The notes below the pieces were generated by a model. The model did no database searches. It was not told the DNA's origin and saw only the letters and a program-made list of their open reading frames with translations. From positions 18,324-82,323 of the forward strand of contig NZ_QTWS01000018.1 in the NCBI RefSeq assembly GCF_003461245.1: a stretch of DNA of 64,000 nt, read 5' to 3'. The position numbers were made by a program, and so were the translations under genes. This stretch comes from Blautia sp. AF19-10LB (GTDB lineage Bacteria; Bacillota; Clostridia; Lachnospirales; Lachnospiraceae). Positions 26,436-35,834 of the stretch are shown here, in pieces; position 1 is the first letter of the stretch; every line of letters begins with the position of its first letter.

Positions 26436-27944
26436 ATGTCATTTCTTGATAATCTTAAAGAAGAAGCAAGCTTCACAGAGACATTGAACGGAGCAAAGAC
26501 TCACTCTACCTCCGGCGATGCCTGTCTGGATCTGTTTGCTGTGGCCGGCGGCATGCGTCATCGTTCATACCGTGACCAGATCCATCTCTTTGATCGCGCT
26601 TATATCGAAAATCCAGAGCTGGCAATGAAGCTCCTTTTCTATATCCGCGATATCCGGGAGGGACTTGGCGAGCGTGAGCTTTTCCGCAACCTGATCCGGC
26701 ATACCGCCAAAACCTGGCCGGAATCTGCCAGAAAAAATATTTCTTTAATTTCTGAATACGGACGTTTCGATGACCTCATGTGTCTGATGGGAACTCCATC
26801 TGAGGAAGCTGTTGTCGAGCTGATCCGCACTCAGTTGAACCAGGACTGTGAAGCTCTCAAAAAGCGAAAAGCAGGAAATATCAATGCACATATTTCTCTT
26901 CTCGCCAAATGGCTTCCTTCCATCAACACCTCAAGTGCACGTACAAGAGGACAGGCAAAGGTTCTTGCCTCTGCTCTTGAAATGAACGCCGGACAGTACC
27001 GCAAACTTCTGTCCGCACTTCGTGCAAATATTGCTCTGCCAGAGCGTTATCTTACGAGCAAAAAGCGGGGCAAAATCAATTATGAAGCTGTCCCGGCAGG
27101 CGCAATGCTCAAATATCACAAAACCTTCCACCAGCAGGATACCGAACGTTTTTCTGCTTTTCTGGCAGATGTCAATAACGGTCGGAAATCCATCCACTGT
27201 GACACGCTTTATCCATATGAGATCCTGCGTCCATTAATGCCGGATGGCCGCAGTCTCCCATACCGCGAACCTGACTCTGCAAATGCTGCACTGGAAACTC
27301 TCTGGAAGCAGCAGCCTTCCAAAGTATGTGAGCAGAATGCAATTTGTGTGATCGATGTTTCCGGCTCCATGTATTGTCATCGTTACGGAACGCCTATGCC
27401 GGCTCTAATCTCACAGGCATTGGGTCTGTATCATGCAGAACACTGCACTGGTACTTTTCACAATACATTCATCACTTTTTCATCCAACCCGGAACTGGTG
27501 GAAATTTGCGGTCAGACACTCGAAGAGAAACTTCGTTATATCCAGAGCAGCAGCTGGGAATTTTCAACAAACCTTGAGGCAGTTTTTGACCTGATTCTCC
27601 GGACAGCAGTCAATGCTGGCACACCTCAGGAAGAAATGCCTTCCACCTTATTTATCATCTCTGACATGGAGTTTAACGGTGCAGTGGAAAATCCGGATAA
27701 AACCATTTATGAAAATGCAAAAGCTGCATTTGAAGCAAAAGGCTATCAGCTTCCTGCTGTTGTATTTCATAATGTCAGCAGCTGGCAGATGCAGACTCCA
27801 GTCAGAGCTCATACCAAAGGTACTGCGCTCGCAAGTGGTACCGGAACTAATTCCTTCAACTACAAATTTGATGGAAACATCACGCCGATGGATCACATGC
27901 TCCGCGTTTTAAACAGTCCCCGTTACGCGGCTGTGCATGCATAA
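26436..27944 (+). CDS. Ro/TROVE-like (DUF2828-type) RNA-binding protein with vWA domain
   Basis: This 502-residue protein has the two-part layout of the Ro/TROVE family. Residues about 15-285 form an all-helical repeat ring, with NGAKTHSTSGDACLDLF, ELAMKLLFYIRDIREGLGERELFR and ISLLAKWLPSINTSS. Residues about 300-500 form a von Willebrand A domain with an intact MIDAS (CVIDVSGSM). The sequence details fit DUF2828 proteins better than classical Ro60. Such rings bind RNA ends and, in Ro, Y RNAs. The start follows AAAGGAG by six bases. It is the only plus-strand gene here, preceded by 485 bp of structured non-coding DNA and facing a minus-strand set of ADP-ribose enzymes. Confidence 0.88.
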   Translation: MSFLDNLKEEASFTETLNGAKTHSTSGDACLDLFAVAGGMRHRSYRDQIHLFDRAYIENPELAMKLLFYIRDIREGLGERELFRNLIRHTAKTWPESARKNISLISEYGRFDDLMCLMGTPSEEAVVELIRTQLNQDCEALKKRKAGNINAHISLLAKWLPSINTSSARTRGQAKVLASALEMNAGQYRKLLSALRANIALPERYLTSKKRGKINYEAVPAGAMLKYHKTFHQQDTERFSAFLADVNNGRKSIHCDTLYPYEILRPLMPDGRSLPYREPDSANAALETLWKQQPSKVCEQNAICVIDVSGSMYCHRYGTPMPALISQALGLYHAEHCTGTFHNTFITFSSNPELVEICGQTLEEKLRYIQSSSWEFSTNLEAVFDLILRTAVNAGTPQEEMPSTLFIISDMEFNGAVENPDKTIYENAKAAFEAKGYQLPAVVFHNVSSWQMQTPVRAHTKGTALASGTGTNSFNYKFDGNITPMDHMLRVLNSPRYAAVHA

Positions 27945-28243
27945 CCGGAGACTGTATCACTGGTGTTTCCTCGATACATACGAAGAAAACAAGAAGAGGC
28001 CATTTCGGCCTCTTCGTATACCAGCAAATCTTCCATCTGCACATGGTACAGATGGCTGAGTGCCAGCAGGTTATCAATTGTAGGGAGACACGCTCCGCGT
28101 TCCCATTTGTAAACTGCCTGCTCAGATATGCCGCCCATGTATTCACATACAGCGGCAACTCTGATTCCGTTCTCCTTTCTCATATTTCTTAATCGTTTCC
28201 CTGTTTTTTCTATCTGAATCACAGGAAAAGAAGTCGTTGTCAT
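27923..28243 (-). CDS. XRE-family helix-turn-helix regulator
   Basis: This is a 106-residue DNA-binding protein. The HTH covers about residues 10-65 (GKRLRNMRKENGIRVAAVCEYMGGISEQAVYKWERG). I choose the ATG at 28243 over 28264 because GGGGG lies eight bases before it. The last 22 bases overlap the end of the convergent Ro-like gene. It follows the ADP-ribosylglycohydrolase by 17 bases, so it probably reports on the same operon. The C-terminal tail (SSCFLRMYRGNTS) is not conserved-looking. Confidence 0.8.
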   Translation of the reverse strand: MTTTSFPVIQIEKTGKRLRNMRKENGIRVAAVCEYMGGISEQAVYKWERGACLPTIDNLLALSHLYHVQMEDLLVYEEAEMASSCFLRMYRGNTSDTVSGYACTAA

Positions 28244-28260
28244 ACGACATTCCCCCTTTT

Positions 28261-29289
28261 TCATTCCCTCTGAATTATCTTCATCATTGCATCAATCTGT
28301 TCCTGCATTACATCGACCAGTTCCAGACGGTCAAGCCAGTCTTTTGGAATTGCATCCATTCCCAGATATGCTCCAAGAATATTTCCGGCAACAGCTCCGG
28401 TAGAATCACTGTCTCCGCTGTGGTTTACAGCTGCAATCAACATTTTTCTGATATCATCTGGATACTTCAGACAACAGTATATCGCAATTGCCAGTGCTTC
28501 TTCTCCAACCCATCCTCCGCCGAGTTCTTTTTCGATAGTGGATGCATCTTCCTCACAGGCTGCTTCACTCAGTGCAATAGCTTTCTTTATGAGCCGTTCA
28601 AAATATGCCATGCTTTCGGATTCTCCAAACTGATTTTTTGTATCAGCCAGAGATTCCTCGATGATGAGTTTCAACGGCTTCTTTTCTCCATAAATACATT
28701 TGAAAACAATATCCGAAAGCATGCCTGCCGGAATCCAGCCAAGCGGATGACCGTGAGTTATGGCTGCCGCTTTGGCACCATTCAAAAGAGGTAAACCGTA
28801 AGCGTCTGTGAATCCAAGCGGTGCAGTCCGCATAACGCCGCCACAGCCTTTGCTGTGGTTGATCGGTTCCTGAATTGTTCCCATCTTGCCTGATGTCAAA
28901 GCATACAGACAAGTATTACCCGGTGCCCGGCGGCAGTTCATTTTCGGAACCACGGCGAGTCTGCTTGGCCAGTCACATGGCAGTTTTACACTCATCCCCT
29001 GCGTCTGCGCCCATTTCAGATAAGAAAGGTAAATTTTTTCCTCCACTTCATCTTCTGTCTCCACAGACATTCCCTCCATGGTAAAAAGAGTCATCTGTGT
29101 ATCATCCGAAATGATCGCTTCCTCTCCCGTCCGCAGCAGATCCTGGATTCCGTCTTTTCCATATTTATTCTTGATACTGCTATACAGGTCAAATTCCACT
29201 ACATATCCCAGAGCATCACCCAACGCCCCTGCAAATACACAGCCGCTTATTTTGTCCTGAATCATCTGATATTTTTCTTTTTCCTGCAT
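28261..29289 (-). CDS. ADP-ribosylglycohydrolase (DraG/ARH family)
   Basis: This 342-residue enzyme removes ADP-ribose from protein or nucleic acid targets. It starts at 29289 (MQEKEKYQMIQ) behind GAGGA. Metal-site motifs are all present: GCVFAGALGDALGYVVEF at the N-terminus, ISDDTQMTLFT, HSKGCGGVMRTAPLG, and the final GDSDSTGAVAGNILGA. The family binds two Mg2+ through these acidic residues. The target is unknown. It lies within 5 kb of a macrodomain protein, which also binds ADP-ribose, and next to the Ro-like gene, hinting at ADP-ribosylation of RNA or RNA-binding proteins. No ADP-ribosyltransferase is seen in the window. Confidence 0.93.
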   Translation of the reverse strand: MQEKEKYQMIQDKISGCVFAGALGDALGYVVEFDLYSSIKNKYGKDGIQDLLRTGEEAIISDDTQMTLFTMEGMSVETEDEVEEKIYLSYLKWAQTQGMSVKLPCDWPSRLAVVPKMNCRRAPGNTCLYALTSGKMGTIQEPINHSKGCGGVMRTAPLGFTDAYGLPLLNGAKAAAITHGHPLGWIPAGMLSDIVFKCIYGEKKPLKLIIEESLADTKNQFGESESMAYFERLIKKAIALSEAACEEDASTIEKELGGGWVGEEALAIAIYCCLKYPDDIRKMLIAAVNHSGDSDSTGAVAGNILGAYLGMDAIPKDWLDRLELVDVMQEQIDAMMKIIQRE

Positions 29290-29378
29290 ATTTGTCCTCT
29301 TTTCCACAAAACGCAATTCTCAGAGCCATATTTATTGTTACAAGAACAGTATAACCCTGAAAATTGCAATTTTGTTTT

Positions 29379-31406
29379 TTAGCGTCCTATTACCTTTCCA
29401 TACTGCCGTCCATCCAGGGTCGTCCATTCCCTTGGACCATTTGCAGATCTTCCTCCTACGACTACTGCCGCTGCCGACGGACTGTCAAATGCGTAGTCCT
29501 CTGTAAATACATCATCGACAACAATCCCCGTAGTTATAAGATTGTCCCTGATATCACTATAAAACTTCTGGCAGCTTTCGGTTATATTTCTGGAAATAGT
29601 ACTTCCTTTTACAACAACAAATTTAGAATCATCACCCAAATATCCGGTTGCATTGCATCCTCTGATCGCTATATGAAACAAAAGCTTCTGATTTGCCGGT
29701 GCATTGTCATTTTTTTCTATTTTCAGGTCCCATTTTTTCTCAAAAAGCTGCAGTAGTTTTTCCTGTCGTGTTTTCACAACATCCGGTGTCCATTTGTCCA
29801 TATTTACGACCTGTGTTGTCAGGCTGTACGATGTAGTTCCGTTTTTGTTCTGGAAATATGTAGTTTTTTTCGTTACAAAATCATAATTCTGTGCTGCTGA
29901 ATTATGCATTCTCGTTAATGGCACAAGATTTGCAATTCTGTTTACCCAGTAACGTCTGTCTTCCATATCCGGCCATGAAGTATCCCATTCGCTGCCCTTC
30001 TGTGGATTCTGCGGAAGAATATGTTCAATTGTAAAAATTTTTGCATCATATCTGGCAGCACCGTCAGAGGTAAATGAATCCAGTCTCTGAATAATATAAT
30101 TACGTCGTCTGGACGGCATAGTGTAGATTTCCCCTGATAATGCCTCCATAAAAAGTTTTTTCTCATTATTCGTAAGCTCAATTGTTTCCAATGGTGCATT
30201 CAGAGAATGTTCCGGTTTACTGTCCATCTCCAGAAGCAGCCATTTATACCTGCTTACACGACGGTTTACATCCTGTGCCGTAACCTGAAGATATGCAGTC
30301 AGACGTTCCAGTTTTTTCATAAACTGAAGGGTATATGCTGAATCATGTGCATGTTCTGCCAAAAATTTTATTGCAGGCGGCATCCAATCATAGTTGTCAA
30401 TCTTATTCAGCCAGTAAAGAATGTCGTTGATATCCTCTGCCCCTGAAGTCGACTCATATGTCTGATTCCTGAGAATTGAATATGCCTCTGTATATGGCAT
30501 CAGAATCTTGTCTACAAGATCTTTCGGCGTTGTATTTTTGAGTACATATTCCCTGAATTCTTCCAGAAGGTTTTTCTTTACCCGATCTTTTGCAAATATT
30601 GTTCTTGTGTGGGAAAAAATCTCGTTAAAGCCATCACGCCCTACATCATTCTCAAGTTTTTCCCATTTCTCTGTATATTCATCACGCTCATTCTCCTGAA
30701 TTCCACCGATAACCTCTGATTTTATGATATCAATCGGAAGAAGATCCAGACCGCGGCTGTTCATTACAGAAAAAACTCTGAATGCAGATTCCTGACTGGC
30801 TGTACTTACCGCAACAAGAAAACAGCGATTTAATAGAAAAATGCTGAATTGTATCAGTTTATCCTGATCCTTGTCAAATGCGTCTGCAAATTTCTCCATC
30901 AGGCATTTACAGTTTTCATAAATATGTACCTGTGCCTCGGTTTTCATGGATGACAGATCCAGTTTCATCAATTCTTCCAGTTTTACATTCTGAATATACT
31001 CTTCAAAAAATTTCTGATCACGGTCTCTCAGGTGAAGACGTGGTCTCGCCGGAATTCCTGCCAGTACATTTCCACTCTCCTGAAGAAGTTCATAACATGC
31101 CTGCTGTGCCTGACCTGTAAGATTTGATGCCAGTACAGAAAACAAAATCGTCAACGTTGTCAAACGCTGTTGTCCATCTATAACAGCAGCCTTTGATCTG
31201 TCCTCATCCTTGATCAGCACGATCGTACCCAGGAAATAATTATCTGCCTGCTCCGTCTGGTAAAAGTCATACAGATCTGTAAACAAAGTCTCCGTCTGCT
31301 CTGTCGTCCATGCATAAGGTCTCTGATACGCCGGAATATAATATTCAAAATCCGAACTGAATATTTTTAATAATGGATATTCTTTTCCTGTAATCTTACT
31401 GCTCAT
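29379..31406 (-). CDS. GmrSD-like DUF262/DUF1524 nuclease with C-terminal DUF4357
   Basis: This is a 675-residue protein, start at 31406 (MSSKITGKEYPLL) behind GGAGG. The DUF262 part (about 10-230) has the ParB-like NTPase motif AVIDGQQRLTTL and YQRPYAWT. DUF1524 (about 430-570) has the HNH-type nuclease core TIEHILPQNP with RIANLVPL. The end (about 595-675) matches DUF4357, with VVKGSTISRN and SPSAAAVVVGGRSANGPREW. Proteins of this kind restrict foreign DNA carrying modified bases, as GmrSD does, or phosphorothioate links, as SspE does. No modification genes are nearby, so a stand-alone type IV role is likely. Codon use is like its neighbours. Confidence 0.9.
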   Translation of the reverse strand: MSSKITGKEYPLLKIFSSDFEYYIPAYQRPYAWTTEQTETLFTDLYDFYQTEQADNYFLGTIVLIKDEDRSKAAVIDGQQRLTTLTILFSVLASNLTGQAQQACYELLQESGNVLAGIPARPRLHLRDRDQKFFEEYIQNVKLEELMKLDLSSMKTEAQVHIYENCKCLMEKFADAFDKDQDKLIQFSIFLLNRCFLVAVSTASQESAFRVFSVMNSRGLDLLPIDIIKSEVIGGIQENERDEYTEKWEKLENDVGRDGFNEIFSHTRTIFAKDRVKKNLLEEFREYVLKNTTPKDLVDKILMPYTEAYSILRNQTYESTSGAEDINDILYWLNKIDNYDWMPPAIKFLAEHAHDSAYTLQFMKKLERLTAYLQVTAQDVNRRVSRYKWLLLEMDSKPEHSLNAPLETIELTNNEKKLFMEALSGEIYTMPSRRRNYIIQRLDSFTSDGAARYDAKIFTIEHILPQNPQKGSEWDTSWPDMEDRRYWVNRIANLVPLTRMHNSAAQNYDFVTKKTTYFQNKNGTTSYSLTTQVVNMDKWTPDVVKTRQEKLLQLFEKKWDLKIEKNDNAPANQKLLFHIAIRGCNATGYLGDDSKFVVVKGSTISRNITESCQKFYSDIRDNLITTGIVVDDVFTEDYAFDSPSAAAVVVGGRSANGPREWTTLDGRQYGKVIGR

Positions 31407-31441
31407 AAACTCCTCCACGAATGTATATTTTATCAAAAACA

Positions 31442-31460
31442 GCGGGCATTCATTACCCGC
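31442..31460 (-). terminator. Intrinsic terminator after the vWA gene
   Basis: GCGGG pairs with CCCGC over a 9-base loop, and GTTTTTG follows on the minus strand. It sits about 80 bases beyond the stop of the vWA gene and before the nuclease gene. Confidence 0.55.
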
Positions 31461-31543
31461 CCGTCTGTTTTTATTATACATTATTTACTGGAAAGTGTCT
31501 TTCTTTTATATGCTATTGCAACTTAAAATTTTATCATATCTTC

Positions 31544-32209
31544 CTATTCCTTATGGCGTCTCCTGTAATCTTCGCGGATCGGGTCACAGCAGGAAAATGC
31601 TTCATTCATTTCTTCTCTGTTTCTGGATCTGCGTACTGCTGAGACTGTTTCGGAAAGCACCTGGTAATTCAGTACTGTGCCTGCGCTGTCACTTTCATAG
31701 TTTAAAGCTCTGTCAGCTCCGATTCCAAATCTTGCAGCAACCTGAATGGCATCAATGTTTGCTCCAAGAAAAAGGAACTCCCATCCGTATTTCTGTTTTT
31801 CTTTCTCGACCATTCGCTTTACCTTGTCATAAGTGTAACACCGGCTGGCATTCTCCATTCCATCTGTAGTGATAATGAATAAGGTTTTTTCCGGTCTGTC
31901 TTCTTCTCTGGCGTATTTATGTACATTGGCAATGTGATGGATTGCGCCGCCGATCGCATCCAGAAGAGCGGTGCAGCCTCTTACATAGTACTGGCTGTCA
32001 TTCATCGGCTCTATCTTATCCACCGGAACCCTGTCATAGAGAACTTCACACTGACTGTCAAAAAGTACCGTAGAGATTAAGACCTCTCCTTCTTCTTTCC
32101 GCTGCTTCTCGATCATGGAATTGAATCCCCCGATCGTATCTTCCTCAAGCCCTCTCATAGAACCGCTTCTGTCCAAAATAAAAACAACTTCTGTTAATCC
32201 CTTACGCAT
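31544..32209 (-). CDS. TerY-like von Willebrand A protein
   Basis: This 221-residue protein is a single vWA domain with an intact metal site: FILDRSGSMRG at residues 10-20, RGCTALLDAIGG near 80, and ITTDGMENAS near 115. It resembles TerY, the vWA partner of Ter systems, in size and motifs. A protein-binding role with Mg2+ is expected. No kinase or phosphatase partner, which classical TerY operons have, lies beside it. It stands between the nuclease and macrodomain genes with gaps above 100 bp, so co-transcription is not certain. Confidence 0.88.
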   Translation of the reverse strand: MRKGLTEVVFILDRSGSMRGLEEDTIGGFNSMIEKQRKEEGEVLISTVLFDSQCEVLYDRVPVDKIEPMNDSQYYVRGCTALLDAIGGAIHHIANVHKYAREEDRPEKTLFIITTDGMENASRCYTYDKVKRMVEKEKQKYGWEFLFLGANIDAIQVAARFGIGADRALNYESDSAGTVLNYQVLSETVSAVRRSRNREEMNEAFSCCDPIREDYRRRHKE

Positions 32210-32261
32210 AATTTATCCTCCTCTGGTTTCTTATTTCTCGGTGTTTTTTCTTGTTGGACTC

Positions 32262-32267
32262 ATTATA
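32262..32267 (-). promoter_or_regulatory. -10 element of the vWA gene promoter
   Basis: The minus strand reads TGTGTATAATG, a perfect TATAAT, about 55 bases before the vWA start. No clear -35 box is seen at 17 bases. Confidence 0.45.
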
Positions 32268-32315
32268 CACAAAAGCTGCTCTTAACCGGTCGTTTGAAAA
32301 GCGACCCTTATTTTT

Positions 32316-33428
32316 CTACGAAATAATACATGGCAGACCATGTTCCTCAAGCTGAATATCCAGTTCGATCATGTCATAAATTTCATTCTCAATAAAATAG
32401 GAAAAAATAATATCTGTCTTATCGCAGGGTGATAATGCATAACCCGCTCTGGCAAGCAGATCTCTGGTCTCATCCAGATTCAGTTTTGCCCCTACGCAAA
32501 GACATAATGCTGTCAATTTGTTTGGGTGATAATTTACATTGTTTTTTATTTTTGAAAATATCTTTTTATCTACAATTGCCCGTTTCCAGACCTCAGCATT
32601 TTCCATCTTTCTTTCCTGGATCAGATACATTAAATACTCCGAAAAAGTATCCGAAAGATGGCTCATTCTCTCTTCCAGTTTTCCTTCGTGTAATCCTTCA
32701 AAATCCAGAAATGAAGCTTCATCTTCACCAAATCCACAAGGTTGTGAATCCACTCCACTCAAAAACAACTTTGGTTGTTTTTCCTGCATCCCATTATTTT
32801 TATTTGGTCTTCTGTCAATATTGGATGAGCTCCGCTCTCTCCACAACCTGATAGACTGTTCAGAAGACTTTCCGTATTCTTTTTCCCGAACACTCTCTAC
32901 ATAATTGTGGTCAATATAAGATTCCAGATCGGGATAAAGTTTTTCCCCAAGTGCTGTTGCCTTCCTGCCAAAAACGACCAGATAGATCAGCATCTCATTG
33001 CTAAGAAGAAATGTATTTATCTCATCTGCCGCGATTCGTATTCCCTCTTCCTTCGGATATCCGAAACCGCCTGTGGATATCAATGGAAACGCGATAGACT
33101 TAACCCCGTTCTCCTTCGCAAGCTGCAGGCTTTTGCTGTAACAGGAGCGAAGTTTCTTCTCTTCTCCATGCTTTCCATCGACATAATATGGACTTACTGC
33201 ATGGATAATATACTTCGCCTGCAACTGAAAACCGGGAGTAATGAACGCACCGCCTTCTTCCACGAAACCGATATGTTTCTTACGATATTCCAGCAACTCC
33301 TGATATCCGGCCGCTTCGTATACTGCGCTGTCACAGCCTGTGCCAACAGCAGCATGGTCATTCGCTGTATTAACAATCGCTTCTGTGTTCATTTTTGTGA
33401 TATCGTTGCGTATGATTTTAAATGGCAT
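32316..33428 (-). CDS. Macrodomain protein with C-terminal helical domain
   Basis: This is a 370-residue protein. Residues about 1-165 form a macrodomain that binds or hydrolyses ADP-ribose: MPFKIIRNDITKMNTEAIVNTANDH, GTGCDSAVYEAAG, and PLISTGGFGYPKEEG. A polar linker follows. Residues about 240-370 form a separate helical domain (FSKIKNNVNYHPNKLTALCLCVGAKLNLDETRDLLARAGYAL) found attached to macrodomains and other effectors in Firmicutes, function unknown. GGGGGGA lies five bases before the ATG. It belongs with the ADP-ribosylglycohydrolase at 28261 as a second ADP-ribose handler in the region. Confidence 0.9.
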   Translation of the reverse strand: MPFKIIRNDITKMNTEAIVNTANDHAAVGTGCDSAVYEAAGYQELLEYRKKHIGFVEEGGAFITPGFQLQAKYIIHAVSPYYVDGKHGEEKKLRSCYSKSLQLAKENGVKSIAFPLISTGGFGYPKEEGIRIAADEINTFLLSNEMLIYLVVFGRKATALGEKLYPDLESYIDHNYVESVREKEYGKSSEQSIRLWRERSSSNIDRRPNKNNGMQEKQPKLFLSGVDSQPCGFGEDEASFLDFEGLHEGKLEERMSHLSDTFSEYLMYLIQERKMENAEVWKRAIVDKKIFSKIKNNVNYHPNKLTALCLCVGAKLNLDETRDLLARAGYALSPCDKTDIIFSYFIENEIYDMIELDIQLEEHGLPCIIS

Positions 33429-33582
33429 ATATTCCCCCCGCTTTTATAAACATCCCATATTTACTGATATTTCCAGTATATACGAAACAAATAAAAAGTG
33501 CCAGAGTATTGCCACATTTGCTAAAACATGTAATAATTATTTTGTTTTTACCCACATATTCATAAAAAAGGAACTGATTCAA

Positions 33583-34359
33583 ATGAAAACATACGAAGAA
33601 TTACTCTCAGATATCGAAGACGATATTGAACTCATGGGTGCGTCGCATATCGTTTATTCCATGGAAGAAAATAATATCATTACAGACTACGATTACCTCC
33701 CATCCGATTCCTGCAATATCTCCACTACCTTAAAGGACCTGCAGGAAAATATCCGCCAGCAGATGCTGTACGCCAAAGTTTCCGGTCACCTCGCTGCTGC
33801 AGATAAAACTGCTCCGAAGCTGGCAGTTATTTTTCCGGGCATCGGATATACTGCTGACAAACCACTCCTGTACTACACAAGCCGCCTTGCCAGAAAACAT
33901 GGATACCAGATCCAGACCGTCTCCTATGGCACCCTCCCGGAAAATATCAAAGGAGACTCTGTCAAAATGCGGCAGGCTTTTGATCTCGCCCTCGCACAGA
34001 CAGAAGAATCCCTGCGCGATATCGACTGGACCTCTTACGGCAGCATCCTCTTTATTTCCAAAAGCATTGGTACTGCTATCTCTTCTGCTTATGCAGCCCA
34101 ATATAATTTAAACGTAAAAAATATCCTGTTTACGCCATTGGCAGACACCTTCTCCTTCCCGCTCCAGGGAAGCATCGCCTTCCACGGCACTGCCGATCCG
34201 TGGGCTGAAACTGCTGCGATCCAGACTTTGGCAGAGCAGAAAGAAGTACCACTTTTTCTCACCAAAAACGCCAATCATTCCCTGGAGACCGGCGATATCC
34301 AGACCGATCTCTCCATTCTCAAAACTACGATGGACCGGGTTGAACGGTTTATCATTTAA
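33583..34359 (+). CDS. Small alpha/beta hydrolase
   Basis: This 258-residue protein starts at 33583 (MKTYEELLSDIED) behind AAGGAA; the frame runs further back but overlaps the macrodomain gene region. An N-terminal helical part of 55 residues precedes an alpha/beta hydrolase core: IFPGIGYTADKPLLYYTSRLARKHGY, the nucleophile motif SKSIGTA with serine near residue 152, HGTADPW, and the catalytic histidine in NANHSLETGD. Substrate unknown. It diverges from the macrodomain gene and has its own strong terminator. Confidence 0.82.
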   Translation: MKTYEELLSDIEDDIELMGASHIVYSMEENNIITDYDYLPSDSCNISTTLKDLQENIRQQMLYAKVSGHLAAADKTAPKLAVIFPGIGYTADKPLLYYTSRLARKHGYQIQTVSYGTLPENIKGDSVKMRQAFDLALAQTEESLRDIDWTSYGSILFISKSIGTAISSAYAAQYNLNVKNILFTPLADTFSFPLQGSIAFHGTADPWAETAAIQTLAEQKEVPLFLTKNANHSLETGDIQTDLSILKTTMDRVERFII

Positions 34360-34374
34360 TCTGTGACAATAATT

Positions 34375-34406
34375 AAGCCCTTCTGAAGTTTAGCTCAGAA
34401 GGGCTT
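34375..34406. terminator. Strong bidirectional terminator
   Basis: AAGCCCTTCTGA pairs perfectly with TCAGAAGGGCTT over an 8-base loop. It ends both the hydrolase gene and the convergent permease operon. Confidence 0.9.
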
Positions 34407-34412
34407 TGCTGT

Positions 34413-35816
34413 TTATTTCCATATTCCTTTGCTTTTCCGGACGTAATAGTAAAGATCGTTTTCCATCGCCATAACTTTTTCGAGTGGAATACTCTTGAAC
34501 ACTTTCATTTTCATCTTGAATTTGATCCATACAGCTGAGTAAATTCCAAGTACGATAAAGCAGCCACCTGTCAGAAGCCAGATCATCAGACGTTCATGTG
34601 GATCACTGGAGATGTTGAGGACCATATATGCGGTTCCGACGATTCCTATTACCGGAAACAGGGCACCGCATGGCACTTTGAAATTTCTCGGTGCATTTGG
34701 AAGACGTTTTCTGAAAACCAGCACATCCACATGTGCAAGTATGTACGAGATCATCCAGAATACAGAACCTGCCAGAATAAGGAAGGAGATCATATCCGCG
34801 GAACTGTCGCTCAAATATCCGAATATAAGGATTGCCGCACTTACAAACACCTGTCCAAACCACGGAACATTATGTTTGTTTGTCTTTGAAAAGATCTTCG
34901 GCATCATATTCATCTTTGCCATTCCCTGACAGATCACAGCAAGTGAGTTAACCGTGGAGTTCTGTGTACTTATTACCGCAAGCGCACCTACCAGCATCAT
35001 CCAGACTTTTCCGACCTCGCCAAGTACCGCATATCCATAAAGAAGATGCGGTGCTGCTGAATCAGCAAGCTCGCCCCAGTCTACATAATTGTGGAAGCCA
35101 AGTACCATGACTGACTGCATGATAAAAATCAGAAACAGACCGATCATCATACCAAGCGGTACATTTCTCTTTGCATTTTTTACTTCTTTTGAGATCGGAA
35201 TTGCATACTCTGCTCCGATAAACAGCCAGAATGCAACTGCTGTCATAGCCGCAATATCTTTAAAATCTGCATTGAGCACATAAGGCTGCTGTACTTTTAC
35301 GCCTGTACCCATTCCGATCATTCCGATAAATCCCATCGCAACCAGGGAACCTACCAGCAGAAATGCAACAATATCCTGGATCTTCGCAAACATATCCACG
35401 CCGCGAAGATTCGCCAGCAGAATGATCACCGTCATAATGAGTGTGTATACAAAACTCGGAATATGACCTCCCACTACATCTGCCAGTGAAAAGGAAAAGA
35501 TTGACGCTTCTACTCCACAGGACATTGTATTACAGATTATGTAGCCGCCAACCATCGATATCAGTGTCGGAAAAGGACCAAGTGCCGCAAGTGTGTACTG
35601 TGCAAGTCCACCTGTCGTGTTTGGCATAAGTGCATTGAGTTCTGACAATGATGCAACCGTAGTCATATTAAGCAGCATGGCAATTGCCATCGCAAGTATA
35701 AACGTTACTCCAAGTGTACCGGCACCATTTCCAAGTGATACCAGACAGCTGGTCGCCACAACAAGTCCGACTGAAATAGAGACTACGTTCCCCAGACCTA
35801 ATTTTTTTTCATTCAT
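34413..35816 (-). CDS. APC-family amino acid permease
   Basis: This is a 467-residue membrane transporter with about twelve hydrophobic segments. The APC start signature is GLGNVVSISVGLVVATSCLVSLGNGAG, with the substrate-cation loop characteristic of LeuT-fold permeases. I use the ATG at 35816 behind AGGAG; the frame also offers a TTG six bases earlier. It is the last gene of the operon with the P-II protein, AraC regulator and ornithine-cyclodeaminase-like protein, so it most likely imports the amino acid or amine handled there. Confidence 0.92.
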   Translation of the reverse strand: MNEKKLGLGNVVSISVGLVVATSCLVSLGNGAGTLGVTFILAMAIAMLLNMTTVASLSELNALMPNTTGGLAQYTLAALGPFPTLISMVGGYIICNTMSCGVEASIFSFSLADVVGGHIPSFVYTLIMTVIILLANLRGVDMFAKIQDIVAFLLVGSLVAMGFIGMIGMGTGVKVQQPYVLNADFKDIAAMTAVAFWLFIGAEYAIPISKEVKNAKRNVPLGMMIGLFLIFIMQSVMVLGFHNYVDWGELADSAAPHLLYGYAVLGEVGKVWMMLVGALAVISTQNSTVNSLAVICQGMAKMNMMPKIFSKTNKHNVPWFGQVFVSAAILIFGYLSDSSADMISFLILAGSVFWMISYILAHVDVLVFRKRLPNAPRNFKVPCGALFPVIGIVGTAYMVLNISSDPHERLMIWLLTGGCFIVLGIYSAVWIKFKMKMKVFKSIPLEKVMAMENDLYYYVRKSKGIWK

Positions 35817-35834
35817 AAGCAACTCCTCTTGTGT

